Assembly: GCA_963678705.1 (NCBI GenBank)
Contig: OY783218.1
Coordinates: forward strand, 9,310,152-9,374,151
DNA length: 64,000 nucleotides
Source of the DNA: Panorpa germanica
Lineage: Eukaryota; Arthropoda; Insecta; Mecoptera; Panorpidae
Direction: 5' to 3'
Shown piece by piece: positions 10,592-21,200 of this stretch. Made by a program: the position numbers and the translations under genes. Position 1 is the stretch's first letter; the number at the start of each line of letters is the position of its first letter. Under the pieces are notes generated by a model. The model saw only the letters and a program-made list of their open reading frames with translations. It did not search any database and had not been told where the DNA came from.

Positions 10592-11391
10592 ATGTCAATT
10601 TGATTATATTTGAAATACATATTAAAAATAAAGAAAACTAGAATAAAGACTGGATGTAAATTAAAGTGGAGATTATAAAATTCAGATTAAATTGAGAGTG
10701 AAGCATAAAAATATAGCTCCTCCCTATACCTTGAAGACAGGGTAATATATATTTTAATTTTAATGATGCAGATCAGCAATTTAATGTGTATTGGTTATAA
10801 TCCCATAAAGAATGTGTGAAGAACCATTTCGTCACACATGCTTAGGGCACTCTAGATTAGTCTAAACACTAATTTAAGAGTTCTGAAAAGAACAGCAGCA
10901 AAGTGCAAGAAGAGTCGAGCAAGAAGAGTTGAATTAATGCAAGATAAAATTAGGTTTTGAGTGAGAGCTTAACAAATATCGCTAATTGAAGATTATATAA
11001 ATTTATAGATTGAGTTGCATCCCAAATAAGTCATTAATTAGCAATTAAACGCATTTAAACTAATTAGAAAGTAAAATGAAATAATTAAATGAATTAAACA
11101 AATTAATAGTATAATTAATTTTGAAAATAAACGTCGCTTATTATACATGAGAATTTATTTAAAAAAAATAAATCCTTGGAGAATTAATGAAGTATTTTAT
11201 TTAATGAATATCAATTTTCCCGCTCTTATTATTGATTGTTACCAATTGTTACAAACAGATACATCAGGTAACACAAAATATACGGGTATTTAAATTAGCA
11301 TCTGTTTTATATCAAGAGTGACAGTTCTTAAGATCAATTAAGTTAAAAATACATATTTAAGAATAAAGTATTGTGTAAAATAGTTATAATT
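10592..11391. other. Spacer between Gr-c and ANAPC15
   Basis: About 800 bp of AT-rich sequence holding the 3' flank of Gr-c and the presumed promoter and 5' UTR of ANAPC15. No repeat family or additional coding segment recognised. Confidence 0.55.
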
Positions 11392-12056
11392 ATGTCAATT
11401 CCACCCTTATTCCCAAGTTTATCTCCATCTCTCGTAAATCCACTTTGGTTTAATGTTGATAGTCCTTGTGACGATGAAGCAGAAATAGCTTCTCTTGAGC
11501 TCGAACATCAATCATGGGCAAGTATAAATATAAAAAAAAACATCTATAGCTAATTCATTACATTTCTTAATATTAAATTAATAATATATAATTATGTATA
11601 CGTAATACTAAATAGCACCTTTAAAGTTAGGTTAGGTTAGTTACTATGGCGCGTGTTTATCGCGTGTTTGTATTAGAATGGTACATAACCTACCATTCCA
11701 TAATAAATATACCATAATAAAAGTACTTTATTTATTACTATTATAGTTAAATTCAATTGGCCAAATCAATTTCGATGCTATTCCAATTGGTAAAACAGCA
11801 GCAGAACATTTATCTGAAGAAGCAGACACCGACGATGAAGATGGTGAGTTAAAGAAAATCAATCAAGTAATTAGTGGATATACATATATAATTTAAATTG
11901 TTATTTGTAGGTAATGATGATAGTGACGACACCGAGAGTCATGATGATGAAGATGAAGAAGACTTAGAGCTTGAGGTTGCTGCTAGAGAATATTCTCCTA
12001 GTGAAGGGCCCCGTGGACAACCGCAAAATATTGTTGCTCAACATGTTGTACGCTAA
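11392..12056 (+). CDS. ANAPC15: Anaphase-promoting complex subunit 15, three exons, complete
   Basis: Small acidic subunit of the APC/C ubiquitin ligase. In vertebrates it promotes turnover of the mitotic checkpoint complex on APC/C. Exons: 11392-11517, 11747-11843 and 11911-12056 (stop TAA), 122 residues, close to the human length. Matches to the family are LFPSLSPSLVNPLWFN (human LFPSLFPRVTETLWFN), EHQSWLNSIGQ (human QHQAWLQSIAE), IPIGKTAAEH (human VPIGKPASEH), and an acidic tail rich in Asp and Glu. ATG 11392 is chosen because MSIPPLFPSL fits the conserved start; the codons upstream do not. The first donor is GC (TGG followed by GCAAGT), because only this join keeps HQSW-LNSI in frame. The second intron is GT-AG, phase 1. 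AATAAA is at 12112. Confidence 0.92.
11518..11746 (+). other. GC-AG intron of ANAPC15
   Basis: The donor is GCAAGTATA after codon TGG; the acceptor is TACTATTATAG. The GT four bases downstream of the exon end would shift the frame and bring a stop soon after the acceptor. GCAAGT is the usual form of the minor GC donor class. Confidence 0.8.
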
Positions 12057-13792
12057 TAAATAATTATATGATGCAGGTGTTATATATAATTAATTTATTG
12101 GCATAAAAGACAATAAAATAAAAACATGTGTTTTATTATGAATTAATGTTTTATAAATTTATATAGTTTAACTAAGACTCAAACCAAAGATTTCTGTTTA
12201 ATCGACTATTCCTAGATTACTTGAATAGATGGCGCTAATTATTTCAAAAGTATTGTCTAATCAATTAAGTTTCTGATAAATTTTTTGAAATCAGTTTTGT
12301 TATTATCAATCTCAAATTAACAAATGCGTGACTTTGACCTAAATTTTGTACTCGTGTACTCATTACCCTGATATTTAACTCAATATCATCAGTACAAATT
12401 CAAGGTTTTACTTCGGTGACCTTCATGTTTGATTTTAGCCTTCCTTATGTGCTAATCTATTTAGCTTTTTAGTTTTCTCTATTAAGCATATGATATTGTA
12501 CAAGTGTTTTAAACATTTTAATTTATTCAACAGATGTTGTATGCTTTAAACATATTATTCTTTTACTATACTTCTCGCACGCTTATTGCGGAACAATGTT
12601 ATGTGTGTTGCACATAGATTAGGTTCATCACGTTCATAATATGAAATCTTTATGTGTTGCATGAGCCAGCTGTAAAAAGTACTTACGTTTGACTAGCACC
12701 CTTGCATCTCTTTTATAAAACAGATCGCAATTCATAAAAAGGAAGAGTGTGACAACTGATATAGGTATACTTGGTAGGGTTGCCCTTCAAAATAACCTTG
12801 CGTTATCCGAGGACGCTTACATTTATTGCGGAAGTCCAAGAAAGGCACGTGTGGAAAATTTTATGCTTAAATATTTAATTTCTTTAGTTTTTTGTACCTA
12901 CATTCAATTTTTCAACAGCATTTTTTTATAAGGAAACAAATATCTTTGATAATATTATTATTTAGAACAAGAAACCGTCAAAAATGTGATAGGCCTCAAA
13001 ACCAGGTTCCGTTTAAAGTCTTCTAAGTGCTTTATCTAGCTAGTACATGCACGCATTTTTATAATTTCTTCTTTCGTGTATTTGTCACTAACAAATTGAA
13101 TCATTTTCAGTAACATATCTTTCTGTTTAAAGAGAAAAACTATTTTTCACATGATAATAATATTGAACCTAAAAAGTTCTTCGCTCCCAGTGTTCTGTGC
13201 TGTCTGTATGAGTGGCCTGCCGCATCTCTGCATCCATGTATTTATTGTACATGTGATTATTTTTGCATGTGTGAATCGAGTTGAATGTGCATGTGCATTC
13301 GTTATAAGAGTTGAGTGCTTGGTAGGTTTGACACTAGAGTACGTTCACCTCTTCCTGGCCGATGGCCGAGCTGCTCAGCTGTTTTAGACATGACTCCGAA
13401 GTACTCAACTCGCCTGAGCCTGTGCCTGTGCCTGTGATGCCAGAGCAATTCACTACAAAACAGAAAGGGATTAGATCTATTGGGTAGATTCCCTAGTTAT
13501 AAATTCTAAAAATATATACTGTCTCTACCTCAAATTATTTGTCATATTTGGCGCGGACTTATCCTAGAATAAATGTCCGATTTATAAATAAAGGTATGCA
13601 AACTGTCGCATATTAGATTTTCTTCTTCTACATCTATATATACTGCAGCTCTGGAAATATTCTGTGTCTATAAACTATAAAACTTTTGGACTCTTTTTTG
13701 GTTTTTATTAAGTATCTCGTCATTGGTTATTATCATTATCATTAAGAGGATAAAATTTTGAACAAATTTCACCTTAGCAATTTTTCTCTAAA
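12057..13792. other. ANAPC15 3' flank and intergenic DNA
   Basis: The poly(A) signal of ANAPC15 is at 12112. The remainder holds a slightly GC-richer patch at about 13190-13450 with no convincing protein. I see no gene. Confidence 0.5.
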
Positions 13793-14152
13793 TTTCAATT
13801 GTTGATTGAAATTGATGTTAATAAATGTGTATTGACGTGTCTATTTTATTAAATATCTAAATGTTGACGGATATATAGCAATTAAAAATTTGAATTGTAG
13901 TTTTAGCGCTAGAAATGGTCGGCCATATTTGTATGACGTGAAATGCATTTTAACGTCAGTTATTTGTTGAGTAGATCAGTGCTGTGGTAATGTTTTGTAG
14001 CTGTTGGTAGTCGAAATAATCAAATCAAGTCAAAGAATAATAAGTTTTTATTTTATTTAACCTGTTACGGCTGACATAATAAATAAATAAATTTGTAAAT
14101 AATATTTGATATATCAATACATATAGCAGAGATTTATAAGCTGTAAGGTTGG
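13793..14152 (+). mobile_element. TGGGCTTGTG element, copy B, both ends truncated
   Basis: Forward fragment starting TTTCAATTGTTGATTG and ending near AAGCTGTAAGGTTGG. It corresponds to the left and middle parts of complete copies, including TTAGCGCTAGAAATGGTCGG and a degraded AACC.TG.TA.GGC.GACAT block. Both terminal repeats are missing. Confidence 0.75.
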
Positions 14153-15204
14153 ACAAAAGCACGCCTTATAGGGCATCAATTCTGCACCCCCTCTGAATAG
14201 CAGCCATTCTAATTTTTGTTATTCCAAAGTATAAAGTACTGTGGACATGACATATGCCCTAAAGATAGCAAAACTTAAAACTTAATCTACCTAAATCTTT
14301 TTACTATAGTGTTCTTTAAATATAGTCCTTGACATAGCAATATAAATGGGGTATCGTTTTGAAGGACCTCTCAAACGTCTTTAATAAAATACAAGAAAGT
14401 GTATCTTAAGGATTTAGAATTTGCAGTAGATTACAATAACCTAAAAAATAAATATTTAGAACCTAGTCAATAGAATGTGCAATATGTTGCGGCTCTGTTC
14501 AGAGCCCCGCTGATTCCCGCAAATCGCGAGTAAAGCAAGATCTTCTGAGACCACGCGAGTTGTAAAAGAAAAGTCCTATACACACACATGCATATATATA
14601 GTAGAATATTTATGCACGTGTGTGTGAATAAATGTACAAGTCCAGTTTACTATGGAAAAACTTACTACTTCCAACAAAACTAAAATCTTATAACGTATGA
14701 CCCAAAATAATAATTTCTTTTTGCATTGATTTAAAATCGCACTAATTTCTGTGACTCTTAAAATAATAGACTGGAACTTCTTATTTAGATACCTCTGCAG
14801 TTATCAAGACATGCTAAATTTATTTTTAAATAAAACTATGGCATAATCAATAAGAACAAGTAGTAGAATATGTATGTAATGAGTATTATATTGTTATTTC
14901 GTCCAAGTAAATTACTCAATGACAAGGTTTGGCTGTTATGTCACCTTTACTATATATGTATACATATTGTACTTTCTATAAATTACAAGGTCATATATCA
15001 CCAGTTATTACAACTACCTCATTTCTTTTTAGATGAAAATATTTAGATTCATTCTGCAGTGACGCAGCTTTGTATTGTTCAAATATTTTCGCACCGGGAA
15101 ATTTGCCGTTCCGTAATATTTATGTGATAATATGTATATTTTTTTATATATATTATTTTATATATATTATATATATAGTTTTATCAGGAGAAGTACGAAT
15201 GCTC
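14153..15204. other. Intergenic DNA, nothing recognised
   Basis: AT-rich sequence with a short CACACACATGCATATATATA patch near 14580 and a TATATA-rich patch at 15140-15180. No gene or repeat family identified. Confidence 0.5.
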
Positions 15205-15815
15205 TTAATTGAGGGGTAGGGGAGGGGAGTAAGTTTTCAACTTTTTTTTATCCATTTTTGTAAATTTATTTATATTATTGTACAACATATTAAGTTTATT
15301 GTGTGAAAATTTGAAGTCGATTGGAGTAAAACTGTCTTTGAAACTTTAAAACTTTTTCTCTAGCTCAAAATCTACTAAACCGATTCTTTTAAAATTTTGC
15401 ACACTCTTTCTTTATATAAATGCCGAGGTTTGCTGTCGCGTTCTTTTTAATTTTTGGATTTTAACGTATTTTAAAATAGCAAAGTTTCTGATATTTTTCA
15501 TGAAAAATCGATATTTTGATTTTTGGCGCTATAAAAAATTAAAAAATCAATAAAGAAGAAGAAACTCGACAGGGTTACCTGCAGAAACTTATTAACTAAT
15601 GAAATCATTTTGGTTTTTCGATTTCAGAAAATCCAGTGGTGGGTTATGAGTGGCACCGTAATGTTACTTTTTCTGGTGACGTCAGCGGAGATTTGCTGTC
15701 AATGCCTCATTTCTTGACATTTATTTATGAAAATTTCACAAAGTATTCTCTAAATGTTATTTTATCATGTAGTAATTATAGAAATAATTATATATTAACT
15801 GTGTCGTCAAAAAAC
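15205..15815 (+). repeat. Repeat family R2, copy 1 (forward)
   Basis: Begins in a G-rich run (TTGAGGGGTAGGGGAGGGG) and ends CTGTGTCGTCAAAAAAC. Reverse-complement copies lie at 20567-21200 and 63302-63905. It contains a frame reading MPHFLTFIYENFTKYSLNVI then LSCSNYRNNYIL (inside a 106-codon frame at 15636-15956). The copy at 20493-20678 reads almost the same, with Ile for Thr, Ile for Val and Ser for Thr. Most of the similarity is plain nucleotide identity, including non-coding flanks, so I treat it as a mobile repeat and not a gene. Confidence 0.7.
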
Positions 15816-17261
15816 ATTTTCGAAAATATGCTCTTTTTCTATCGTTTTGACATTACCTTCCCCCTTAAGCTTCTCCACCAGTACATTGTAATTCTCTCTT
15901 TTTATATTCTTGTTGCTGTACTTTTTGAATACAGTGGCGAGGGTGAATTGATGTGACGGAGAAAAATGTATTCAATAAATATCCTTGTTAAAATAAAATC
16001 GGATAGTATGACTAAGATAAGAAATTAGTCGTTCTACACCGGGGCAAACCGCTGGTAAACGATATAAAACTAAACTTCAGTAAACCGTTTCAAACGAGAT
16101 ATCGGCAAAAGATCGATTAACAACGGATTTACATGCAATAGATCGTTAGTCATGGTCATTGACAACGTTAAATATCAAACCCAACCAAAGTCTACCGCGC
16201 TGTAAACTTTCTTTTTCATTTTCCAAATTAATGATTTATTCTTCCACGTTTCATTATATTATTATCTACAAAGTTTTTTTTTATAATTTTATTTGATAAT
16301 AATGGTACAAGAATTCCGTGACTTTTTTATTTAAATTATTTAATTAATTATTACAAAGTCTTAGGTTTAAGTTCTAGCCTAGTGCTAACTTCACCGAGGA
16401 GGTAGACTTCGTTTTGCTGTTTTGTTGTTTATTACCAACTGCCAACTGCCAATTCCACTGCACTCTGCAGAGAGCGATGATCGCGGTGTATTCCGTGGTG
16501 ATTAAACATCAACAAAAGAAAGTTCTGTACCGCAGGCACTACCGCACCACCCCCCTAACCCTGCTTCTGGCTCAGAGCGCGATGACAAAATAGCGAATTA
16601 TTTAACACAGGCGCGGACTAAAATACTTCATAATTACTATAAATATTATGCAAATTACTTTATTCATTTATTAAATTTTGTAATACTAGAAGCATAATAT
16701 TACTTTGCTATTTAGTTGGTTAGGTTCTGAATAATAACAAAATTGAGTGTCATTTTTAAAATGTATGAAATCCAGTGGCGAGGGTGTATTGGGATGACAG
16801 AGAACTATACATTCTATTCTTTATTAAGATCTTTTTTAAAATTTCTTGTGGACTAAAGTAACTTTTAACATCTCGACCTAATAAATATATAAATTAAATT
16901 TATACAAATAAAACGTTTGAGTTCATATTAAATTTTTGGTAAGTGATTCTAATAATAAGTAAAATATATTACAAACGTTTTAGAAAATGCTAAAATAGAT
17001 TTAATAATTATATGTAAAATTACTATAGTAATATAATGTGAAATTTAAAAAATATATATGTATTAGAATGAAATGATTACTAATTAAACTTTAGTTAATT
17101 GTACTTTGTTTTTATAATAAGTTTTATTAAATCTAAATTAATTTTAAGATTTAGCATGTAACATTTTGTATGTATTTAGGTAATAAAAATACCAGTTATT
17201 AATGATAACGATTACATTCATTTGTTTAAGCTTAGATTTTATTTGTTCTCTGGAACTATTG
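15816..17261. other. Intergenic DNA with a direct repeat and a GC-richer patch
   Basis: The motif CAGTGGCGAGGGTG occurs at about 15931 and 16772, each followed by a TGAC.GAGAA block and then ATTC-containing sequence: a direct repeat about 840 bp apart, possibly element ends. 16385-16610 is GC-richer (GAGAGCGATGATCGCGGTG and following), without a recognisable product. No gene supported. Confidence 0.45.
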
Positions 17262-17652
17262 TTAAGGTGAAACGATACTTGGCCATTGGCGAAATATAGA
17301 TGGCGATACTATACAGCAGGTTAAATATTAATCATGTTTTTTTATGTTTAAATCGTTTTATGTAAGTAACTATAAACGTGAATCAAAATCTAAAGCTGCA
17401 ATTAGTTAGATGAATAACGTATCTACATTTTAAGCTTTCTTCCACTGACTTTTAATGAGTTGCAACCGTAAAAATAAGTTTTGAAAATTAATATTGCTAT
17501 ATTTTATAGTTATATTCCAATTTTTATATGACTGGTAACATTTCTAAGGGTTTGTCATAAATAAAGGTTATAAAATTTAGTATCGCTATCTATATATATA
17601 GATAAGAAATAAAATAAGCGAGAAAAAATGGCCAAGTATCGTTTCACCTTAA
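17262..17652. mobile_element. TTAA-flanked element with 21-bp inverted repeats (piggyBac-like MITE)
   Basis: TTAA at 17262-17265 is followed by GGTGAAACGATACTTGGCCA. The exact reverse complement TGGCCAAGTATCGTTTCACC ends at 17648 and is followed by TTAA 17649-17652. TTAA target duplication is the hallmark of the piggyBac superfamily. The 383-bp interior encodes no transposase. Confidence 0.75.
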
Positions 17653-17768
17653 TCTAAGTAGAAAATCTAAGGACTTCACCAAAATAATAGATAAGAATAA
17701 AATAGCGAGAAAAAATGGCCAAGTATCGTTTCACCTTAATCTAAGTAGAAAATCTAAGGACTTCACCT
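17601..17768 (+). repeat. Tandem duplication of the element's right end
   Basis: About 80-90 bp (GATAAGAA...AATAAAATA.GCGAG..., the right terminal repeat, then TCTAAGTAGAAAATCTAAGG, ACTTCACC) occurs twice in a row. The second right end is followed by TTAA at 17736. This arose after insertion, or records imprecise transposition. Confidence 0.75.
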
Positions 17769-17841
17769 TAATCTAACTGACATGGTATAAAAAGGTAATA
17801 TTTTTTACTTTACGTTATGCTTTCTTATTTACTAAATATAA

Positions 17842-18466
17842 TGGGCTTGTGTCCTATGTCTTAATTTCTATAAAAGTGTACTATATATTGATAAAGTGGG
17901 TTACTAGAACCTCAAATGTTCAATTATTTTTTAATAACTCCTTATATGTTAAGAGATATTAACAATTAAAAAAGTCATTTTGTCTCTTTAATTATTAAAG
18001 GGATTCAACGTAGTACACATTCCAAATGCATGTGACATCATAACTGCTACCAACCTTACAGCTCATAAATCTCTGCTATATGTATTTATATAACAAAATA
18101 TCAAATATTATTTACAGCTGTTTCAAGGAACAATAAAATTTCAATATTATGTCTGGCTTAGCAGGGTTAAATAAAATAAAAATTTATTATTCTTTGATTT
18201 GACTTGATTATTTGACTACCAACAGCTACAAAACATTATCACAGCACTGACCTACTCAACAAATACCTGACGTGAAAATGCATTTCACGTCATACAAATA
18301 TGGCCGATTATTTCTAGCGCTAAAACTACAAGTCAAACTTTTAATTGCTATATCTCCGTCAATATTTAGATATTTAATAAAATAGACACGCCAATACACA
18401 TTTATTAACATCAATTTCAATCAACAATTGAAAAATCGACCACTAAAAAATGAGGACACAAGCCCA
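17842..18466 (-). mobile_element. TGGGCTTGTG element, copy C, complete, reverse
   Basis: 625 bp, bounded by TGGGCTTGTGTCCTATGTC on the left and GAGGACACAAGCCCA on the right. Terminal inverted repeats are about 14 bp. Non-coding. Near 18270-18290 it carries the near-palindrome GACGTGAAAATGCATTTCAC followed by GTC; other copies have TTAACGTC on one side. No target duplication longer than 2 bp is obvious. Confidence 0.85.
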
Positions 18467-20566
18467 TTCTGTTACATTTCATTAAATAAATGCAAATGAC
18501 ATTATAAATTTTGCATTGATATATAGTTTAATATTTGAAAACGTAGATTTATGGTGAAAAAGTTACCCTAAAAAATGATATGTAAGAGGTTTGATCAATA
18601 TATACTTTTATAGGATTAAGATATGGTTCGATTGCATTCTAAATCAAATGCAACCAGTTCGACTCTGACAGAAATAGTTAAACAGTGAAAATAAAAGTGC
18701 AAGTAAGATTTAGAAATTTTTGCATAAAATAAAATAATGATTAGATACATGTACAGTCTAATATATAATTTTATGTTTTAAAAAAAAACCAACACTTTAT
18801 CGAAAGTGAAAGTAATTTTAATATAAAAGTTGTAAAAGTATAGGTTTACTTGTGGACTGGTATTGGTGGCTGGTTTGTTGATGGTTGAACGTACATTTCA
18901 AGCTAATTAATATGTTTTTTTTATAATTATTGTATAATTTATACATAAATTATAATATCGTAAACACCACAAATAATTATTGCATAGCACAGTCGTTTCA
19001 ATGGTTTTAAAAACCTTATTGAAAAAAGCGAAGTGATTGTCATACTGAGTTTATTAGTTTACCCGCGAAATACAAAGTATGGATACTCATGCAATATTTT
19101 ATAGCGAAACATAGTAATATTTAATCTAAAAGAGTTTATATTTTCCTTAAAATGTGATAATAAAAATACTTAAATCCTTAAAAGAACATAACTGTGAATT
19201 TATTTTAAGAAAAGCAGTAAATTAGGGCACAGAATGCTGTAAAGTAGGTAATATTGTTTACGAAGCATGTCATTTTTGTTATGTTAGATAAATCTTAGAT
19301 ATACGTAACTGTGTTTAGCGGGTTTTTATTTAAATAGCAAAGATTTGCATGTGGTGGTTATATTATTTTTAGGTTATAATGATAAAATTTGAATGAATGC
19401 AGTGGCGTAGCTAAAAATATAGCTTCCTTATCAAGCATAGAGCCCTTACCTTAATACTTAACACGTAGGGCCCCACCTAGGAAGGCAATTATGACTAGAT
19501 ACAATTTATTTCGGCGAAAAAAATTCAGACTACATTATGAAAAAACGTGCAATTTGCAAATTTAAAAGTCGCGCGGAAAAATCTGCAGTTTAATACAAAT
19601 TTGCGAATTTTTCCAACGCGATCTTCTTTCGCAGTGTGGTTCTAGTCTATGAAAAAGGCGTCTAGGACATTTTCGTATGAACTAGGACGTCGTATGTAAC
19701 ATCAGGGAGTTAAATATTACAAATTATCAAATGTTTCTTTATTGAAAGTATGTCTCTTTCACTATATCAACAGAAATTTTGACAGATGAATAAATTTGTC
19801 ATAGATTGTAATGTATTCACTGTGTAAAACTTGATATCCCATGGAATATAAGACAAGTGGCTCATTTACGCCTCCTGCAGACCATAGTACGCAGTTGCAT
19901 AATGATTTCCTAAGCAAAACAAAACAACTGGACATTTTTGCTTAGCTCGTATGGTTGGAGTTCGTCTTAGATCTGCCAGAACTTCACCGGGTGTTTAATG
20001 TTTGTGTATTTTAATGTTTCTAACAGACGGAGACGAGAAGACGAAGACGACAGGCTCAATATAATTGACTAAGACTGCAAGAGCTTAAAATAGAAACACA
20101 AATGACCTAATTCTAACTTAGTTTAAGGATCTACTTGTAATAATGCGTGCAGCATCTTGCGCTGCGCGGTGCGGCGTTGCGTGCCCTCTGGTACTTCACT
20201 TAAGCAATGCGTTTTGCATTTAGCCGGCTAATATATTAGCTGTATTAGAACACACTGTATGGGCGCATACAAATTAGTTCCTATGTAGCTAAATTAATAT
20301 ATACGAGCATTGGTATGTACAAGTATGCAAATCTTGATTACTTTCTTCGATGTAGTGAGTGTATCATTAAGAACTGACTGTTTAAAATATGCCACCATTT
20401 CGCGTAACTGGCGCTTTGTTACTTGGAATTTGACAAGTGTCATCTACAGACATGGGGAATTAGTTATGTAATTATATGCATTTGTTTCTCTTTTAAGGTG
20501 AGCGTACACAGGTTCGCACAGCTGACAACAAATGCATCATATTTATGAATCGATTGTGGATTGTGA
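18467..20566. other. Intergenic DNA with repeat fragments
   Basis: Fragments of repeat family R1 lie at 18467-18590 and 19230-19322 (GTAACTGTGTTTAGCGGGT). CAGTGGCGTAGCTAAAAATA at 19401 resembles the end of an old element. GTCGCGCGGAAAAATCTGCA at 19571 recurs at 39902. GC-rich sequence at 20150-20250 has no gene signal. Confidence 0.45.
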
Positions 20567-21200
20567 TTTTTGACGACACAGATAATATATAATTATTTCT
20601 ATAATTACTACATGATAAAATAATATTTAAAGAATACTTTGTGAAATTTTCATAAATAAATATCAAGAAATGAGGCATTGTCAGCGAATCTCCGCTGACG
20701 CCACAAATAAAGTTTCATTGTTGTGCCACTCATAACTCATCACTGGATTATTTAAAATCAAAAAACCAAAATGATTTCATTTGTTGATAAGTTTCTGCAG
20801 GTAACTCTGTCAAGTTTTTTTATTAATGATATTTCAATTTTTTACAGCACTTAGAAGTGAAAATACCGATTTTTCATCAACTTTGTTATTTTAAAATACG
20901 TTAAAATTAAAAGAAAAACTCGGCAGTGCTACCTCGGTATTTATGTAAAGAAAGAGTGTGCAAAATTTCTAAAGGATCGCTGTAGTAGATTTTGAGTTAG
21001 AGAGGGCATCGACTCTGAAAAAGCTAAGTGTGAGAAAAACGTGTTTAAATGTTTCAAAGAAAGATGAAACCAGACCAGAGAGGTAAAGACATAAAACTCT
21101 ATATCTCCGACAGTTTTTCTCCAATCGACTTCAAATTTTCACACAATAAACTTAATATGTTGTACATTATTACGAAAAAAGAAAAAAATTGAAACCCTAA
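20567..21200 (-). repeat. Repeat family R2, copy 2 (reverse)
   Basis: Begins TTTTTGACGACACAGATAAT and ends near AAAATTGAAACCCTAAACC, the reverse complement of 15205-15815 with substitutions and small gaps. The frame MPHFLIFIYENFTKYSLNII is preserved locally but broken on either side. Confidence 0.7.

Noticed and set aside
11371-11391. Upstream in-frame extension of ANAPC15
   Set aside because: It would begin at a TTG and adds residues not conserved in the family; ATG 11392 fits.
11627-11641. TTAGG triplet (GTTAGGTTAGGTTAG), possible telomeric repeat
   Set aside because: Only about three units inside an intron of ANAPC15; common as scattered sequence in insects.
15636-15956. 106-codon plus-strand frame
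   Set aside because: Lies within repeat R2, and its similarity to 20493-20678 is shared by flanking non-coding DNA.
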